Part shown: in pieces, positions 9,728-23,238 of the stretch
Layout of the letters: each line of letters opens with the position of its first letter
How positions within the stretch are numbered: position 1 is the stretch's first letter
Assembly: GCA_025765615.1 (NCBI GenBank)
Contig: JAIVFJ010000213.1
Span: forward strand, 1 to 64,000
Direction of reading: 5' to 3'
Length of the DNA stretch: 64,000 bases
From: Zopfochytrium polystomum
Taxonomy: Eukaryota > Chytridiomycota > Chytridiomycetes > Chytridiales > Chytridiaceae
The notes under the pieces: generated by a model
Told to the model about the DNA's origin: nothing
What the model saw: only the letters and a program-made list of their open reading frames with translations
Databases searched by the model: none
Made by a program: the position numbers and the translations under genes

Positions 9728-10046
9728 ATCGCTCGGATTTTGGGGTCAGCTCGTGTTCCGGGGGGGTTTGGTGGGATGAGGTGGTGATGGCCGCGTTTCA
9801 GGTCACTATATTTTGAGATCGACCGATTCAGAATATGAGAAACAGTTGTGCTCAAAACTTGTCCATACTTTGACTTCTCGGGAGCGAATCGTTCTCACAG
9901 AACGCGTTTGCCACCACAGCCCCCAATTTCATTCCAGAGTAGCAGAACTGTGGCACCGAGTATGCAAATCATATTTATTATGAATGAGAATCAGAATGTC
10001 AATGCTTTCTTCGCCATTTGAATGGCTCCGTCCTGGAATGAGATGT
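9728..10046. other. Convergent 3' region
   Basis: Lies between the stop codons of eL29 (plus) and MYG1 (minus). It holds only the two 3' untranslated regions; no further gene is seen. Confidence 0.6.
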
Positions 10047-11587
10047 TCAGTGGAGCATTGCAAGTTTTCCTGTGATTGCTGGTACCTTCGTCGCGTTCCC
10101 ACCAATAAAGCCCGACGCGTGAACGAAAATGCACCCCGGAATGCCTGAAAGAGTGCTGAGAGCGTCATCGCGGACTCCCCTCCACGGTTCAGGCAACGGC
10201 TTCCGACTGGGAAACAGGTATTTGGATTACATTCGTTAGAAGTCTCTTGAGTCTGAAACTAAATCACCTTTCAAAAGACTCGCTTTCTTTCGGTACTTGA
10301 AGGTGATGGAAAGTCAGTACAAGTTTCGTCAATGAGTTTAAAGGACGCACCGGCCTGCACCCTCCACTTTCCGCTCTCGTCGGGGTAAATGACATAAAGC
10401 GGCTGCTGCGCCTCGGGAACGTTGGTCTCTTTTTCCAGAATATGCCTATAAATCGATTAGGGCGGTGCAAATGCTCTCGTACACTTTTGAAAACGCTGCT
10501 TACAGGTGCTCTTTCCACGGCGAGAATTGCTCAAACAAAATGATGTGGCCTGACGCATCAACATCGAATCGGGTCGTGAGACCTTTCTCGACAATCTCTC
10601 GGGCAGGAAGCCAAGAGAGAGCAGTATACCGGACCTGCGTTTCTCAGGTGAGTTGTTGCTCCCAAAGGCAAGGTGCTGCAAGCTCACTTTGTCCGTGAAT
10701 TCCTCCCCAGTCATTTGCACTACAGCAGAGAAGCAAGGAGGAAAACGAACGAACGTTGCGTTAGACACGAACTGTTGTCAAAGCGATCGGCCTTACCAGC
10801 CGCCAAAAACCTCTGCATGACATCGACGCCCTCTTCGTTCCACCAAGGATTCAGCCTCGCGACTCTGCTTGCAATACCAGTTCCGTCTTTGTAGCGCGGT
10901 TTAACGTCGCTGGGGTACCGGTTCACCCCGTTGTCGATGCCGTCAAAGCCTTCCACAAACTCGTCGTACATGCGGATGTACAGGAGGTCGAGACGCGGGT
11001 CGGCGAGCGGCCAGTTCAGGATCGACGCGATAACCTGCTTGCCAAAGTGCTGTCCGGGTGGGTTTGAACGCGAGAATCAGTACTAAATCGTTGACAGGAG
11101 GGCAGCAAAGTTCGAGCTGTACCTTGTAAATCAACCCCGCTGAGGACAACTTGATCGTATGAGTCGCATCGAAAGAGTGCTCAAACCCGCGCTGGTGGTG
11201 ATCGAATCGATTCCGCTCGGGGACGTACTCGCCGCCGACGTCGACGACCACGTCCGCCTTGGCAATGACATCGGCGTCGCGAGTCCTGACAACGGCTGGG
11301 AGAATTCTATTTTAGCTTCTTTGAATCAGCCTGCGTGTGCCCGTCCGCGGCTGAAGGTCACGCGCTCTCACCAGCATCGGTGTACTCGGGCAGAGTTTTG
11401 AGCATGAAGACGGCGAGGGATTCGTCTGGGTTTGCGGGGAGGAGTGATTTCAAGAGTAAGCACGGTGTGTCGATTGGGCAGGCGTCCGGTCACCGTGGTG
11501 GGGAGAAGGGGACGGTGGTTGAGGCTGGGTTTAGACATCCTCACCCGCGTGGAACGCGCCGCTGTGAGTTGCGATTGTCTTGGTCAT
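10047..11587 (-). CDS. MYG1: MYG1 family exonuclease (DHH-like metal-dependent hydrolase)
   Basis: An eight-exon gene read from GT-AG sites: exon 1 11587-11545 (MTKTIATHSGAFHA), exon 2 11425-11372 (DESLAVFMLKTLPEY), exon 3 11295-11123 with VVVDVGGEYVP and RFDHHQRGF, exon 4 from 11049 (HFGKQVIASIL, DEFVEGFDGIDNGV), then short exons with MTGEEFTDK, SWLPAREIVEKGL and SPWKEHL, and a last part with KPLPEPWRG, GIPGCIFVHASGFIGGN. These are the conserved blocks of MYG1, a 3'-5' RNA exonuclease acting in nucleus/nucleolus and mitochondria in other eukaryotes. The metal-binding Asp/His residues of DVGGEY and DHH are present. The protein is complete, about 330 residues; the last 15 residues are less certain. 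Confidence 0.92.
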
Positions 11588-11949
11588 GAGCGAGCGGGGA
11601 TGGCTGGGAAAGCGGGGAAGACGTCGGCCGCAGGGAGAGAAGACTTGACGCGACAAGGACAGGTTAGCGAGATTTCTGACGGTTTGTTGCATTTTCATTG
11701 CAAAAGGGCCGACATCCAACGACCGTCCCGCCCGACCCGCCTTCGCTTCGCGCGGAAGCCGAGCCGGTCCGAAAACACTTGCCAGCGGACGCCGAAGCAT
11801 TCCAAAGAGATTGATGCAAGTGTGGTTGACCCAATGCACGACCAGTGCCTGGCAGCGATGAGCCTCCCTCCTCAGCGTCCCTCACTTCGCTGACACAATC
11901 TGGTATTGGTCGAGACCTAGCCCCAAAAGGCCCCGCACCATACCGTTAC

Positions 11950-12395
11950 CTACCACCGGAACAAGCCACCGTCTGCCCCCGCCGGCTATCATGCTGCTTC
12001 AGACAACGAATGGCAAACGACATTCAAATACTTGGATCTGGATAAACTCACCACCAAGGTGCCGCTGTCCTCGACACAGCAATCACTCTGCCGCATCATT
12101 CCCGTCATCGACCGCGCCCTCCGCCTCCGCGCCGCCCGCCCCGACGGCGACTTGCGCTGTTTGCTTCCCGTCCGCGCGCCCGTTCTGGGCGAGGTCCCTT
12201 TGGCGGAGGACGCGGCGAGGTCGTGGTTGGGAGCCGCAGCAGCAGCAGCAGAAATCCGTGGAAACCGACGCTGACGCCAGCGACAAGGGCCGACTGGTCA
12301 TGCTGAGCCGTGGGTTTCCAATGCTGAGGTTCTACTGCGCGGCCATGGGATCCTTGTTGATGAGGTTTTCGGCGGCTTGCGCCATTTCTGTGCTG
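11950..12395 (+). pseudogene. Truncated copy of the unknown two-exon family at 31722-33310
   Basis: The translation (YLDLDKLTTKVPLSS, IIPVIDRALRLRA, PDGDLRCLLPVRAPVLGE, PLAEDAARSW) matches the second exon of the minus-strand gene at 31722. After a (CAG)n-like Ala/Gln stretch near 12235-12250 the frame changes and the rest of the family sequence (LVMLSRGFPMLRFYCAAMGSL) continues. The first exon, two thirds of the intact gene, is missing. It lies beyond the start of MYG1 with no promoter sign of its own, so it is most likely a dead fragment. Confidence 0.65.
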
Positions 12396-13309
12396 AAAAC
12401 TATCCGCCGCACCTTTTGGTTGTTTCCAGTTGTTAGTATCTATATATTTATTTTCCTCTGCTATGGACGGTGTAAATGTAAGTGTATGTAACTCGATGAG
12501 AAGAGATTGGAAAGGAGCGAGAGATTCGCCCATGTTGCCTTCAAAGTCATCGTTGGTAAAAATAAAGTTAATTTGCAAAACATCCAAACGATTCCTTCAT
12601 CGGCGCAAAACAACACCAACCACTGAATGAGTTGAAGCATCTCCACCTGCGGCTCCTTTGCGTCCTTTGAGCGTTCGATTTGTCCACGCGATGTCCGACC
12701 AAGTCGTCAACCCTTTGCCCGTGGAAGTGTCAAATCGGATGGCGAGACCCCCACCCAACCCCGATCGGGTAGTTTGGGAACAGCAAATGCCCGGAACGTA
12801 TTTCACTAGTCGGCGACGCGGGTCTGCTAAACGGGATTATGTGTGCACAGAAGCCAACTGCTTCACTGCTCATTTTCGTTGGGGCACAGTGTCTTTGCCA
12901 ACGCGGGCACGCTTTTCTGGACCTCGAGCTCGTCTCGTGACGCAGTCGAAATTGGGCACTGAGAGCAGCTTGACTGGACACCACGAATTGCAGCTACGAA
13001 GCCGAAAAATCCTCGAGAGTATCGTCGATTCATCGATTTTTCGAAGTAATCATTCCAGTAGTAATTTCTGCACATATCATCGGCGCTTTTGCAGGTTTCG
13101 TGGCTGCGGCAAACGCAGTTAGTCTGTCTCGACGACGGGTGTCTGTTCGCTGCGATCGCCTCAAATACAGAAAAAAAGATCAAAAATCGGAGAGGTTTTG
13201 CCTTGACTCTGCCTGCACCCATAGTGCACCCGCGAGCAGAGAAAGGGAAAAAACTGTCTGGAACCAGAGCGGGCGGGGATCATTATCCATCGCAGCACTA
13301 CCAGCAACC
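12396..13309. other. Intergenic region upstream of GTPBP1
   Basis: No gene is recognised. Several short open frames exist on both strands but none shows a known domain or a consistent exon structure. The last 100 bases form the 5' leader of the GTPBP1 gene, with the start in a good context (CAACCATGG). Confidence 0.4.
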
Positions 13310-16084
13310 ATGGACACCAGCAAAACCGCCGCGGGTATGAACAAGAAGACCGCAAAGGCCGCGAGGAAGGCCGCCGCCGCAGCCGCTGCAGCAACAGCTG
13401 CTGCCTCGACCGGATCGGGGCCGGCTGCTGCCGCCGCCGCCGCCGCGTCAACAGCAACGCGGGTGCAGCAGCAGGCGGAGGACCCCTTCCCTCCGTCCTT
13501 GTCCGGCAGCTCCGCCCCCTTCCCCATCTCCGCCGCCAAGCCGCTCCTCTCGACGACGGCAACGGGCGCTTTGACCGCCTCGGCCGCGGTGCAGCTCGCC
13601 CAGCGCTTAGCCGCCGTCAGCCTCCAAGATGCATCGCTGAACCCCGCAGCCGCCGCAGAGTCGCGCCACGACGGCGGCGACGCCGACTTTGACAGATTTG
13701 ACGTCGATCTTGACGCGGAAGGGCCGTCGTTCTCTACAAAGGTTTGGACACCCGGCAAGACCGAATCGCATAATCTCTTTGCCACCTCTGCTTCGCCCCA
13801 GGGTCTGTTCGCTGACTCTCGCTTTACCAGGATTTGTATGTGAACCCCACCCCCGAGAAGTACGATCGTCTTGTCAAGCAGTTGACCGTCCGGATGGCCG
13901 ACGGGCAGGGAGAAACAATAATGGAGCTCGGGATCGAGGGTACGCGATCCGCTCGTCCGTCGGCGCTATTTGAAGAGTCCTGCTAAAGTTGTAATCGTTT
14001 CCAGACGATGGCAGCTCCATGAAGCTCGATGCCGAAGCTTATGCGTCCGCCCTGAGCACCCTCAAACGCGCCGCAGACAGTTTATCCGCCGACCTCACGG
14101 TTCTGCACGAGCGCCGCTCGCTCATACTCCCCACTTCGTCAGCAAACGAATTCTCCCTGGACTCGCTTCGCATTGTTGAGTCATCCATGACCCCGAGGGC
14201 CGAAGGCGCAGACAACTCCGTCAGACGACCTTCCGTGGCCCTTGAGGAACCCCCAATACCGGGAGCCGAGTTGAAAACGAACGACACCGACGGCTCCTCG
14301 GATGAGAAGAACGGCGCCGCCTCCCCCAACAGCGGCCACTACTTTGCCCACGTCCTCATTCGGCGGCGACCCGGTGAAGTTGCTGACATCCTCGAGTTGC
14401 GGATAGCAGTCGTCGGGAACGTGGACGCCGGCAAGTCCACATTGCTCGGTGTCCTGACGAAAGACGTTCTCGACGACGGCAGAGGGAAGGCCCGTGTCAA
14501 CCTCTTCCGACACAAGCACGAAATGGAAAGCGGTAGAACGAGTTCGGTCGGTCTCGAGATGATGGGATTCAACTCGAAAGGCCAAGTCGTTACTCCTGCG
14601 ATGCTTGGAAAACCGAAAATCTCATGGGACGACATATGCGTTGAATCCTCCAAGGTATGTTTGCCTTTTGCTCGCATCAAAGTGTGAAGAAGGTTTGACT
14701 TTCACAACTAGGTTCTGAGTTTTATTGATTTGGCCGGTCACGAGAAATATTTGAAAACAACAGTCTTTGGAATGACTGGCTGTGCCCCAGACTTTGTTAT
14801 GCTTATGGTGAGATTGGTCACTCCTTTTACGTCTCTGCTCACTCGCAAATTATTTTTTTCTCCTACTTAGATCGGCTCGAACGCTGGCATAATTGGAATG
14901 ACGAAAGGTAAAAGCCTTATTCCTCTCTCCGAATGTTAACCTCTACTCAATTAAAAAGAGCACCTTGGACTTGCGCTTGCGTTGAACGTCCCCGTTTACA
15001 TCGTCATCACCAAGATCGACATGTGTCCGCGGAACATCCTCGAAAGCACAATAAAGCAGCTCACCAAAATCCTCAAGAGTTCCGGCTGCCGAAAAATCCC
15101 CATGTTTATAAGAACAATAGGCGATGTACTGGTGACTGCTGGCAACTTCGTATCTGAACGGTAATTCTACTTGGATCTCTCATTGCGGAACTGATGTGGC
15201 ATCAACTTCTTCAGTGTTTGTCCAATATTCCTCGTGTCCAACATTACGGGGCAAGGACTGGACCTTTTGAAAACGTTCTTGAATGTCATTCACGCAAACG
15301 GCGTCGGACGGTATGACTCGAGCTCTCCTGTTGAATACCAAATAACAGGTATTCAAGTTTGAAGATAAATGGTCATTGCTAATTCTAAACGAATTGCGCT
15401 TGCAGATACGTTTTCGGTTCCTGGCGTTGGCACGGTAGTCAGTGGAACCGTGATGGGTGGTATGGTCCACGTTGGCGACTCCCTTCTTTTAGGCCCTGAT
15501 TCGACAGGGCATTTCACTCCAACCATAGTCAAGTCTATTCAGCGCAAGCGGGTGAATGTTCCATACTGCAGTGCAGGTCAAAGTGCAAGTTTTGCTTTGA
15601 AGAAAGTGAAACGATCAAGTATACGAAAAGGAATGGTGATGTTAAGGTGTGTTCTTGGGTTTCCTGCTGATGGTGGGCATTGGCTCATTTCACCATTTCT
15701 TCTTCAGTCGAGCGGCCGATGCGAAAGCTGTGTTCGAGTTTGAGGCCGAGGTCCTTGTCCTGTACCACAGCACCACAATAGGCGCCAAGTACCAAGCCAT
15801 GCTTCACTGCGGTTGCGTTCGACAAACCGCAAAGATCGTGGGAATGGACAAGCAGGTTCTAAGAACCGGGGACCGCGCGATGGTCAGATTCCGCTTTATC
15901 CAGCACCCCGAGTATTTGAAGATTGGCACGCGGTTACTCTTCCGTGAAGGTTAGTTCCATACACTGCGCTGTAGAAGCCCAATCCGTCTCACGCTTGAAT
16001 TGCTCCGTTTCAGGTCGAACGAAGGGGGTGGGTAAGGTGGTGCGGTTAGGACCGAGGGACCCGAAAGAGGCTGGACCGGCTTGA
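13310..16084 (+). CDS. GTPBP1: GTP-binding protein 1 family translational GTPase
   Basis: Ten exons with boundaries (exon ends) near 13741, 13939, 14654, 14807, 14907, 15160, 15348, 15646, 15949 and the stop at 16082-16084. The N-terminus is a long Ala/Lys-rich, disordered extension. The GTPase domain has G1 [11 protein letters not shown], the family-specific [16 protein letters not shown] (switch I), G3 DLAGHEKY, G4 TKID and a G5-like SNITG. Domains II and III follow ([32 protein letters not shown]) and the tail [21 protein letters not shown] rather than GHVDHGKS separates GTPBP1/2 from EF-1A, Hbs1 and eRF3. In other eukaryotes the family acts in the cytosol in ribosome rescue and mRNA decay. 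The gene appears intact, with introns of 50-90 bp. Confidence 0.95.
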
Positions 16085-16340
16085 TCAGAGTTGGCCCTTT
16101 CATTGACTCTGAGGATTTCATGCTTCAAATGTTTCTGCACCAAGCCCCGGTGCATCCAAGTTCCTATTTTGCTTGCAGGAGCGTTTGTTTGCTGCCCACG
16201 CGCTCGCGGTTGTGAATGACACAATTTGAAGTAGTGATATAGTGATAATCGTTCGTGCAAATTGTTGCGGTCGACGTGGAAGAAAGGTGGAAGTTGGTAA
16301 AAAAAGGCTCAGAAACAAAGAGGAGAAACGTTGGGAAAAA

Positions 16341-19300
16341 ATGCTGGCCAAATTCGAAACAAGGGTGAGTGAGTGGCTGGCGATGACTAGCATAGATCAA
16401 TCGTGAGAGCAGTCCTGGCAGCAAGCTTCGGTCATCAAGTGGGAATGCTCAGACGACGATCTGCGTCAAACAGTTGGAAGCATCCTTTGCGGTTGTCGAA
16501 GCTGAGAGCTGGGCTGGTTTGCGCCTTGGCCGAAGGACGCGTGAATCTGGCCCGATTGGGCGCTAGATCTGCTAACTAGTTTTCCCCTGTCCCCATATCC
16601 CGCCATCACATATTTTCGCGTCTCTGCATAGTCGAGCCGCGTCAAAGGCCTTTCCTTCCATCCGAAGAGGCCATGGATCTTGGCCGCCCTCCACAATGGG
16701 TCAGTCCAAATGTGGGACTACAAGATTGGATCAATGGTCGATCGGTTTGATGAACACGAAGGTTAGCCGCCAATTGGTAATCTCGTGCGGTTCTGAAAAC
16801 CGGTTCCTCTCTCCAACTTGCTGTCGCAGGTCCCGTCCGAGGCGTTTCATTCCACCCGACTCAGCCTCTGTTCGTATCGTGCGGCGACGACTACAAGATC
16901 AAGGTGTGGAACTGGAAACTTCGGCGCTGCCTGTTCACCCTCAATGGCCACCTCGACTACGTGCGCACGGTCTTTTTCCACCACGAGCATCCGTGGATCA
17001 TCAGCTGTTCCGACGATCAGACAATCAGGATCTGGAACTGGCAGTCGAGGAACTGCATTGCGATTCTGACCGGACACAACCACTACGTAATGTCCGCCAT
17101 GTTCCACCCGAAGGACGACTTGGTCGTGTCCGCTTCTTTGGATCAGACGGTTCGCGTCTGGGATATCAGCGGTGAGTAGCAAGGGGAAAAAAAGCGGGGG
17201 TGAACCGAGCCTGCACATGGGACCGCCAGTGCTGATAATGAATTTTTTGCTGTTATCAGGGCTGCGAAAGAAGCATGCATCTCCTCAGTCGATGACCTTG
17301 GACGACTCGCACCGTGGCGGGGCTCAGGCCGATATGTTTGGCAACACCGATGTCGTCGTCAAGTACGTGCTGGAGGGTCACGATCGCGGTGTCAACTGGG
17401 CGTCGTTCCACCCAAACCTCCCATTCATCGTCTCTGGCTCGGACGATCGTCAGGTCAAAGTCTGGAGATACAACGGTTCGAGCATCCTGTTCAACAAATG
17501 CGCGGGACATCTAATGACGCGATCCCCCATTTCCCTTGCCAGAAACGCGGGCGTGGGAGGCAGATTCGCTGCGCGGGCACTACAACAACATCAACTGCGT
17601 TATTTTCCACCCGCGACAGGACCTGATCATCAGTAACTCTGAGGATAAGACGATCAGTATTTGGGACATGTCGAAGAAGACCCGTCTGCAGACGTTCCGT
17701 CAAGAGCATGACCGCTTTTGGGTGCTCACTGCCCACCCGGAATTGAACCTGTTCGCAGCGGGTGAGGGAGCGGCAACAAGAGTATGCATGCCCGTGGGTT
17801 AAATGATTTTACTCTTAGGGCATGACGGTGGCTTCATTGTGTTCAAGCTGGAGCGGGAGCGCCCCGCGCAAGCTCTTCACCAAAATCAGCTCTTTTACGT
17901 CAAGGACAAATTCCTGCGGATGCATGACTTTAACAACTCGAACGATGTCCCCCTGCTTTCGGTTCGCAAAGCGACTACTGGCCAGTCTCCCCCAGCACGG
18001 ACGCTTTCGTACAACCCCGCGGAACACTCGATTCTGATTTGCTACGTAAGCTGATCTCACACCTGAAAACCGTGCGCCAATCTTCGTCACTCACAAGACA
18101 TATCCCCACAGCCGAACGATGGAGGGAGCTACGAGCTGCACACACTTCCTCGTCAAATGAACGGAGATGTCCGCGAAGGCTCTGACGCAAAGAAAGGGTC
18201 CGGGCATGCTGCCGTGTTTGTGGGTCGCAACCGCTTCGCTGTTTTCGATAAGCAGGGCCAGGTGAGAACTTTTGTTTGAAAGCTGCGACTGGACGACCGT
18301 AACGTGCCTTTCTTTTTGAATTTAGAACATTATTATCAAGGACCTGCAAAACCAGGCGACCAAGTCTTTCAAAACGCCGGGCGTCATTGTTGACATGTTC
18401 TACGCGGGCTCGAAGAACCTTCTGCTCACCACAGCAACGTCCGTAATTCTGTATGACACGGAACTTCGCGTCACCGTGAGCGAACTTTCCATTGCGGGTG
18501 TGCGCTATGCCGTCTGGTCGCCCGATGGCTCCATGGTTGCACTTTTGAGCAAGAACAGTGAGTGGCTTTTGCGAGAAGCCGTCCCTCTGACTGTAAAGAG
18601 TCCAGCCATTGTCATTGCAAGCAAGCAGTTGGAGCAACTCAGCCTGATCCACGAGACGATAAAGATCAAGAGCGGAACGTGGGACGACATAGGAATTTTC
18701 TTATACTCGACCCAGAACCACATCAAATACGCTCTTCCCGAGGGGTCAGTTCCAGTTCGCCCTTCTCCCCACTTGCTCCACGCTAACAAAGGCCGCCTTT
18801 TCGAAATGCAGAGATGTGGGCATCATCAGAACTTCGGAACAGCCAATCTATCTGACCAAGGTCAAGGGCAAGAACCTGCACTGCCTCGACCGTGACGGCA
18901 AAATTCGTGTCATCGCCATCGACCCGTCAGAGTACAAGTTCAAGAGCGCTTTAGTGAAGCGCAACTACGATGAAGTGCTGCAAATCATTCGCACCTCCAA
19001 CCTTGTCGGGCAATCCATCATTGCCTACTTGCAAAAGAAGGGCTACCCAGAGGTATGATATCCTTTATTTTTTCTGCGTTTGTTGACGCCCTCCAAGGTT
19101 GCTCTTCATTTCGTGAAAGACAGCAAGACTCGTTTCGAACTTGCCCTGCAATGCGGAAATCTCGAAGTTGCAGAAGAAACCGCAAAAGTTCTTAACCGTG
19201 ACGAGTCGTGGAATTTGCTGGCCAGCGAAGCGTTGCGCCAAGGCAACCACAAGGCAAGAAGCTTAAAATTTTTTTCGTTCCGTGCGCGTCCCTTACATGG

Positions 19301-21343
19301 AGTTTAAAGATTGTAGAGAAGGCCCTGCAGCAGACCAAAAACTTTGACCGTCTGTCCTTCCTTTACTTCATCACCGGAAACACGGAAAACTTGAAGAAGA
19401 TGCTGAAGATCTCTCAGCTGCGTGGGGACGTGATGTCGCGGTATCACAACGGGTTGTACTTGGGTGATGTCGAGGATCAGATTTCCGTTTTAAAGGAAGT
19501 GGGGCAATGTAAGTAACAACATTTGGCAGTGTCGTTGCTTGCTTCTCACGATGCTTCTCCCAGCACCCCTCGCCTACTTGGCGGCAAAAACGCACGGCCT
19601 CGAAGAGGAAGCCAACGCCATCTTTGAAGCAGCAAACACGGGCTTGTCCGCTCCACCGCCTGTGAAGCAGGCTGGCGTTTTGCTCAAGCCGCCCGCGCCC
19701 ATCCTCCGACACTTTGATTCGAACTGGCCACAGCTCACGCAGACGCGCAGCTTCTTCGAAGGTGGACTCTTTGGCAAGGCGGACAACCCGATCGCAGCAC
19801 CCATCCCTCTCGACACCACCGAGATGGAAGACGTCGGCGGCGGCGACTGGGGCGACGAAGACGACCTCGATATTCCCGAGCTCAAGCCCACAAAGAAGGC
19901 GGGCACCGCCGCCGCCGCGGCAGCGCCAAAGTCGGTGGCCCGCGCGGAGGGCGAAGGGTGGGACGACGACGACCTGGACATTCCGGCGGACGACTTTGAA
20001 ATCGCGCCGACGAACGGCGTCTCGCTGGACGAGTTTGTCGCTCCGCTGCCGGGACCGGCGATCGGAGAAATTTGGGTTCGCAACTCGCAGTTGGCGGCAG
20101 ACCATGTGGCTGCCGGGTCGTTTGAGACCGCCATGCAGGTGATTCTTTAGCCCAGTCGGCGTTGGGGGGGCTGTTCCGTCAAGGGGATGCTTGTTTACTG
20201 AACACTCGATCTTTCCCAAAAACAGCTCCTCAACCGGCAGATCGGCGCGGTGAACTTCGCTCCGCTCAAGCCCTTGTTCTTCACCGTGCTTCAAGCATCA
20301 AAGGCGTACCTTTCCTGCAATGCGTCTCTGCCGTCGATCGCGATTCCCATTAACCGCATCTCGGACGACAAGCGAGGCGGCGAAAAGAAGCTTCCGTTCC
20401 AAGCAATCACTCTGCAGTCTGTCATTAACAAGTTGCAGGAAGCATATTCGGCGACAGCTTCAGGAGGGTAAGTGCTCAACGAGTATTCTTTGAATCCAGT
20501 TTGAAGGCCAATCTCCTAATGGTTTTCCGCAGGTTCTCCACTGCATTGGCAATCTTTGAAACAATTATTCACCAATTGATCTTTGTGATTACCACCCGAA
20601 AGAACGAAGTGGAGGAGGTGACGAGCCGTTTCTTTTGTCTTGTTTTCGATTTACATTCGAATCTATCCGTACATTATCCTTCCTTTTTTCGGGACCTGAT
20701 ACTGCAGATCCAGCAACTCTTGACCGTTGCCCGCGAGTACATTCTGGGTCTAAAGATGGAGATCTCCCGCAAAGACCCGTCGACCCCACCAAAGCGTGCA
20801 CTGGAACTCGCCGCGTACTTTACCCACTGCCAACTTCAGCCTCTTCACCTTCAACTCACGCTCAGATCGGCAATGACGTTTGCGTACAAGCTCAAGAACA
20901 TGGACCTGGCGAGCCAGTTCGCCCGTCGATACTTGGAACTTGGACCGCCGGCGGACAAGGCGCAGACGGTAACCGCAATTTATTTCGGCTTGGGGAGGGG
21001 CGCACGGTGCAACAAAATTTTATCTAATGCTCTGACACACTGTTCACCCGCCTCGCGAAAATCCTAAAAAAAAACTACAACAAACCCAATCCATCATTCC
21101 CAGGCCCGCCGACTGCTCCAAATGTGCGAAGGCAAGGCGGACGACATTGCGGTCGACTACGACCAGCACAACCCGTTCGTGGTCTGCGCCATCTCGTACA
21201 CGCCCATCTACCGCGGCAGTCCGTCGGTCCTCTGCCCGTACTGCGGCGCGTCGTACAAGCCGGAGTTCGCGGGCCGGCTGTGCAAGATTTGCGACGTTGC
21301 GGCGATCGGCGCGAACGGGTCGGGGCTTCGGAGCATGCAGTGA
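16341..21343 (+). CDS. COPA: Coatomer subunit alpha (alpha-COP)
   Basis: A gene of about 17 exons starting MLAKFETR (16341) and ending at the TGA 21341-21343. WD40 repeats are clear: [103 protein letters not shown], then [16 protein letters not shown]. The second propeller and alpha-solenoid follow ([43 protein letters not shown]). An acidic linker with [12 protein letters not shown] and WDDDDLDIP motifs precedes the C-terminal domain, which binds epsilon-COP and ends with CPYCGASY and LCKIC, a zinc-binding-like pair. Alpha-COP is part of the COPI coat for Golgi-to-ER retrograde transport and reads KKXX signals. Domain order and length (about 1200 residues) match the family. Confidence 0.97.
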
Positions 21344-21408
21344 ACAAAAAAGAAGACCAGTTTTGCTTTGGTTTGTGATGTGGACCCGTTCGCTTGCTCT
21401 TGTATTTC

Positions 21409-21447
<39 letters not shown>

Positions 21448-22148
21448 CGCTTCCTTCTCTTCAACTGGATGCTGTTTTGGGTGCTGCTGTAGCTGCTTCT
21501 GAAATAAGCTCTCTCGGTGTCACCCACCAACGACACTGCCCAATGCCATGGGTTTTCCTTTCTTTTTTTTTTCTTCTTTTTTTTTTTTCCTTCCTCTTTT
21601 GCTTCTTTCTTTTTGTGCCATCCCCTCGTGCCCCCTTAAAAATTTTCTCAGTTCCTCTTCAATTTTCGTGAAACTTTTCACACATGTAGGGTGTGCTAGG
21701 GGGGTGGGGGGTTGGTAACAGGCTGCTCGGGGGCTGCGTTGTTGCGCCCCAATAGTGCCTACTTTTTTGACTGTGTTGTTGTTACTTGTTCTCTTAGAAT
21801 TTTTTCGACCGGTGCGGGGGAGTGTGAGTGACAAGAGGGAATGTTCGAACGAACGAACGACTGTTTGTATGGCAAAGGCTGCGACCAGCAGTATACGTTG
21901 CCCCCTCCTTTATACCGGTTAACTTTGCATTTGTAATACCCACCCAAACGCCCGCAAACAAACAAAACTCAGAACGCATTCTGGAACCGCCAGATATCCA
22001 GACCTACCGGAAAACGGGAACAGAACAAACAAAAAAAAAAAAAAAAAAAAAAAAAAGCGTTAATGCACTCCAAGCGAACAGACCGCCCCGCAGAACACAA
22101 GAAAAAAAAAGAACCCCCCCATCCTCCCCCTCCGCACGCGCGAATCGC
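21344..22148. other. Convergent intergenic region with long poly-A tracts
   Basis: Two long adenine runs lie at 21410-21446 (37) and 22031-22056 (26), with several interrupted T runs at 21560-21620. No gene is seen between the stops of alpha-COP (plus) and the secreted protein (minus). Confidence 0.7.
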
Positions 22149-23081
22149 TTAACTGGAGCTCGACAAAATGTTTCCGTTGCCATCGGTGCCGGCCCACCCG
22201 ACGCGAACCTTGATGTCGCAGCTGGCGGCGGCGGAGCAGGTCGAGCCGCAAATGTTGTCGATGCAGGTGCAGGCGGAGAGCGCGCAGTCGGTCGGCGACC
22301 AGGCGAGCGAGGTCGCCGAGATGGGGACGCCTTTATTTTTTTATTTTATTTTTTTTTTTGGTTGGTTGGTTGGTTGGTTTAAAATTGTACTTTTTAGTGG
22401 TCAAAACCAGACAACAACCAACAGCACACGTTTGCACGCAGTAAAACACACACGTACACACCCCATCACACCCACCACCCAACCAGCCCCCACCCCTTCC
22501 CCCCCCTCCCGCATCCCTTCACCATTCTGCAAATTCACAACCACAGTCCTCGCCGGCACGTAATACAAATCGCCGTCCAGCTTGCTCCACGCGACGGGTC
22601 CCGACTTGAACAGCTGCCCCCTAAAATACAGCAGGACCTGGACATAGGGGGCGACCGTCGCCGACGTCGTCCCTCTCACCAGGGCAAAGCTTCCGGGGAC
22701 AACGAGCTCCGAGTACTGGTCGACGAGGGGGTAGAAGGCCGCGGTTTTCACTGCGTTGTAGGACGCTGAGGTGGTGGAGGAGGTGGTGGAGGGGGCGGTG
22801 GAGTTGACGTAGAGGAACTGGAGGAAGAAGACGGAGGGCACGCCCTTGACGTAGAGGTCGCTGGTGTCGGCGGCGGCGACCCTGCGCTGGGCGCAGGTGC
22901 CGGACTGGCCGCAGTAGGAGCCGTCGGGGGAGCCCCAGGACGGCGGGTCGTGGTCGCCTTGAGCGAGCACGAGGGCGTCGTCGGGAGATGGGAGGATGAG
23001 GGCCAGCAGTAGCGCGAGCAGCAGTGTGGTGGTGATGGTGATGGCGGTGGTGGTGGTGGTGGTGTGGGAAGGCGGTGCCAT
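22149..23081 (-). CDS. Secreted protein, cysteine-containing, unknown function
   Basis: Two exons, 23081-22523 and 22330-22149, joined over a 192-bp intron that contains TTGG repeats and T runs (join in NG/VPISATSLAW). The chosen start MAPPSHTTT is followed by a strongly hydrophobic segment (about residues 18-35, LLLALLLALILP), a signal peptide. The mature part has CGQSGTCAQRR, SVFFLQFLYVNST, GPVAWSKLDGDLYYVP and a C-terminal cluster DCALSACTCIDNICGSTCSAAASC with many cysteines. Extracellular or surface function is inferred; I recognise no enzyme motif. An in-frame ATG nine codons upstream exists but would put basic residues before the signal sequence. Confidence 0.7.
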
Positions 23082-23190
23082 CGCAGCTTCGTGTTTTTTT
23101 CGGGACAATTCCGAAGAAAAAGGTCCAAGTTTTCGGACAAAAGCACCTCAACTCTTCCGACCGATTCCACCAAGACCCCCCAACCCCCCC

Positions 23191-23238
<48 letters not shown>

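Noticed and set aside
19371..20294. Long minus-strand open frame inside alpha-COP
   Set aside because: It is antisense to well-conserved alpha-COP exons and exists because of GC-rich third positions. No domain is visible.
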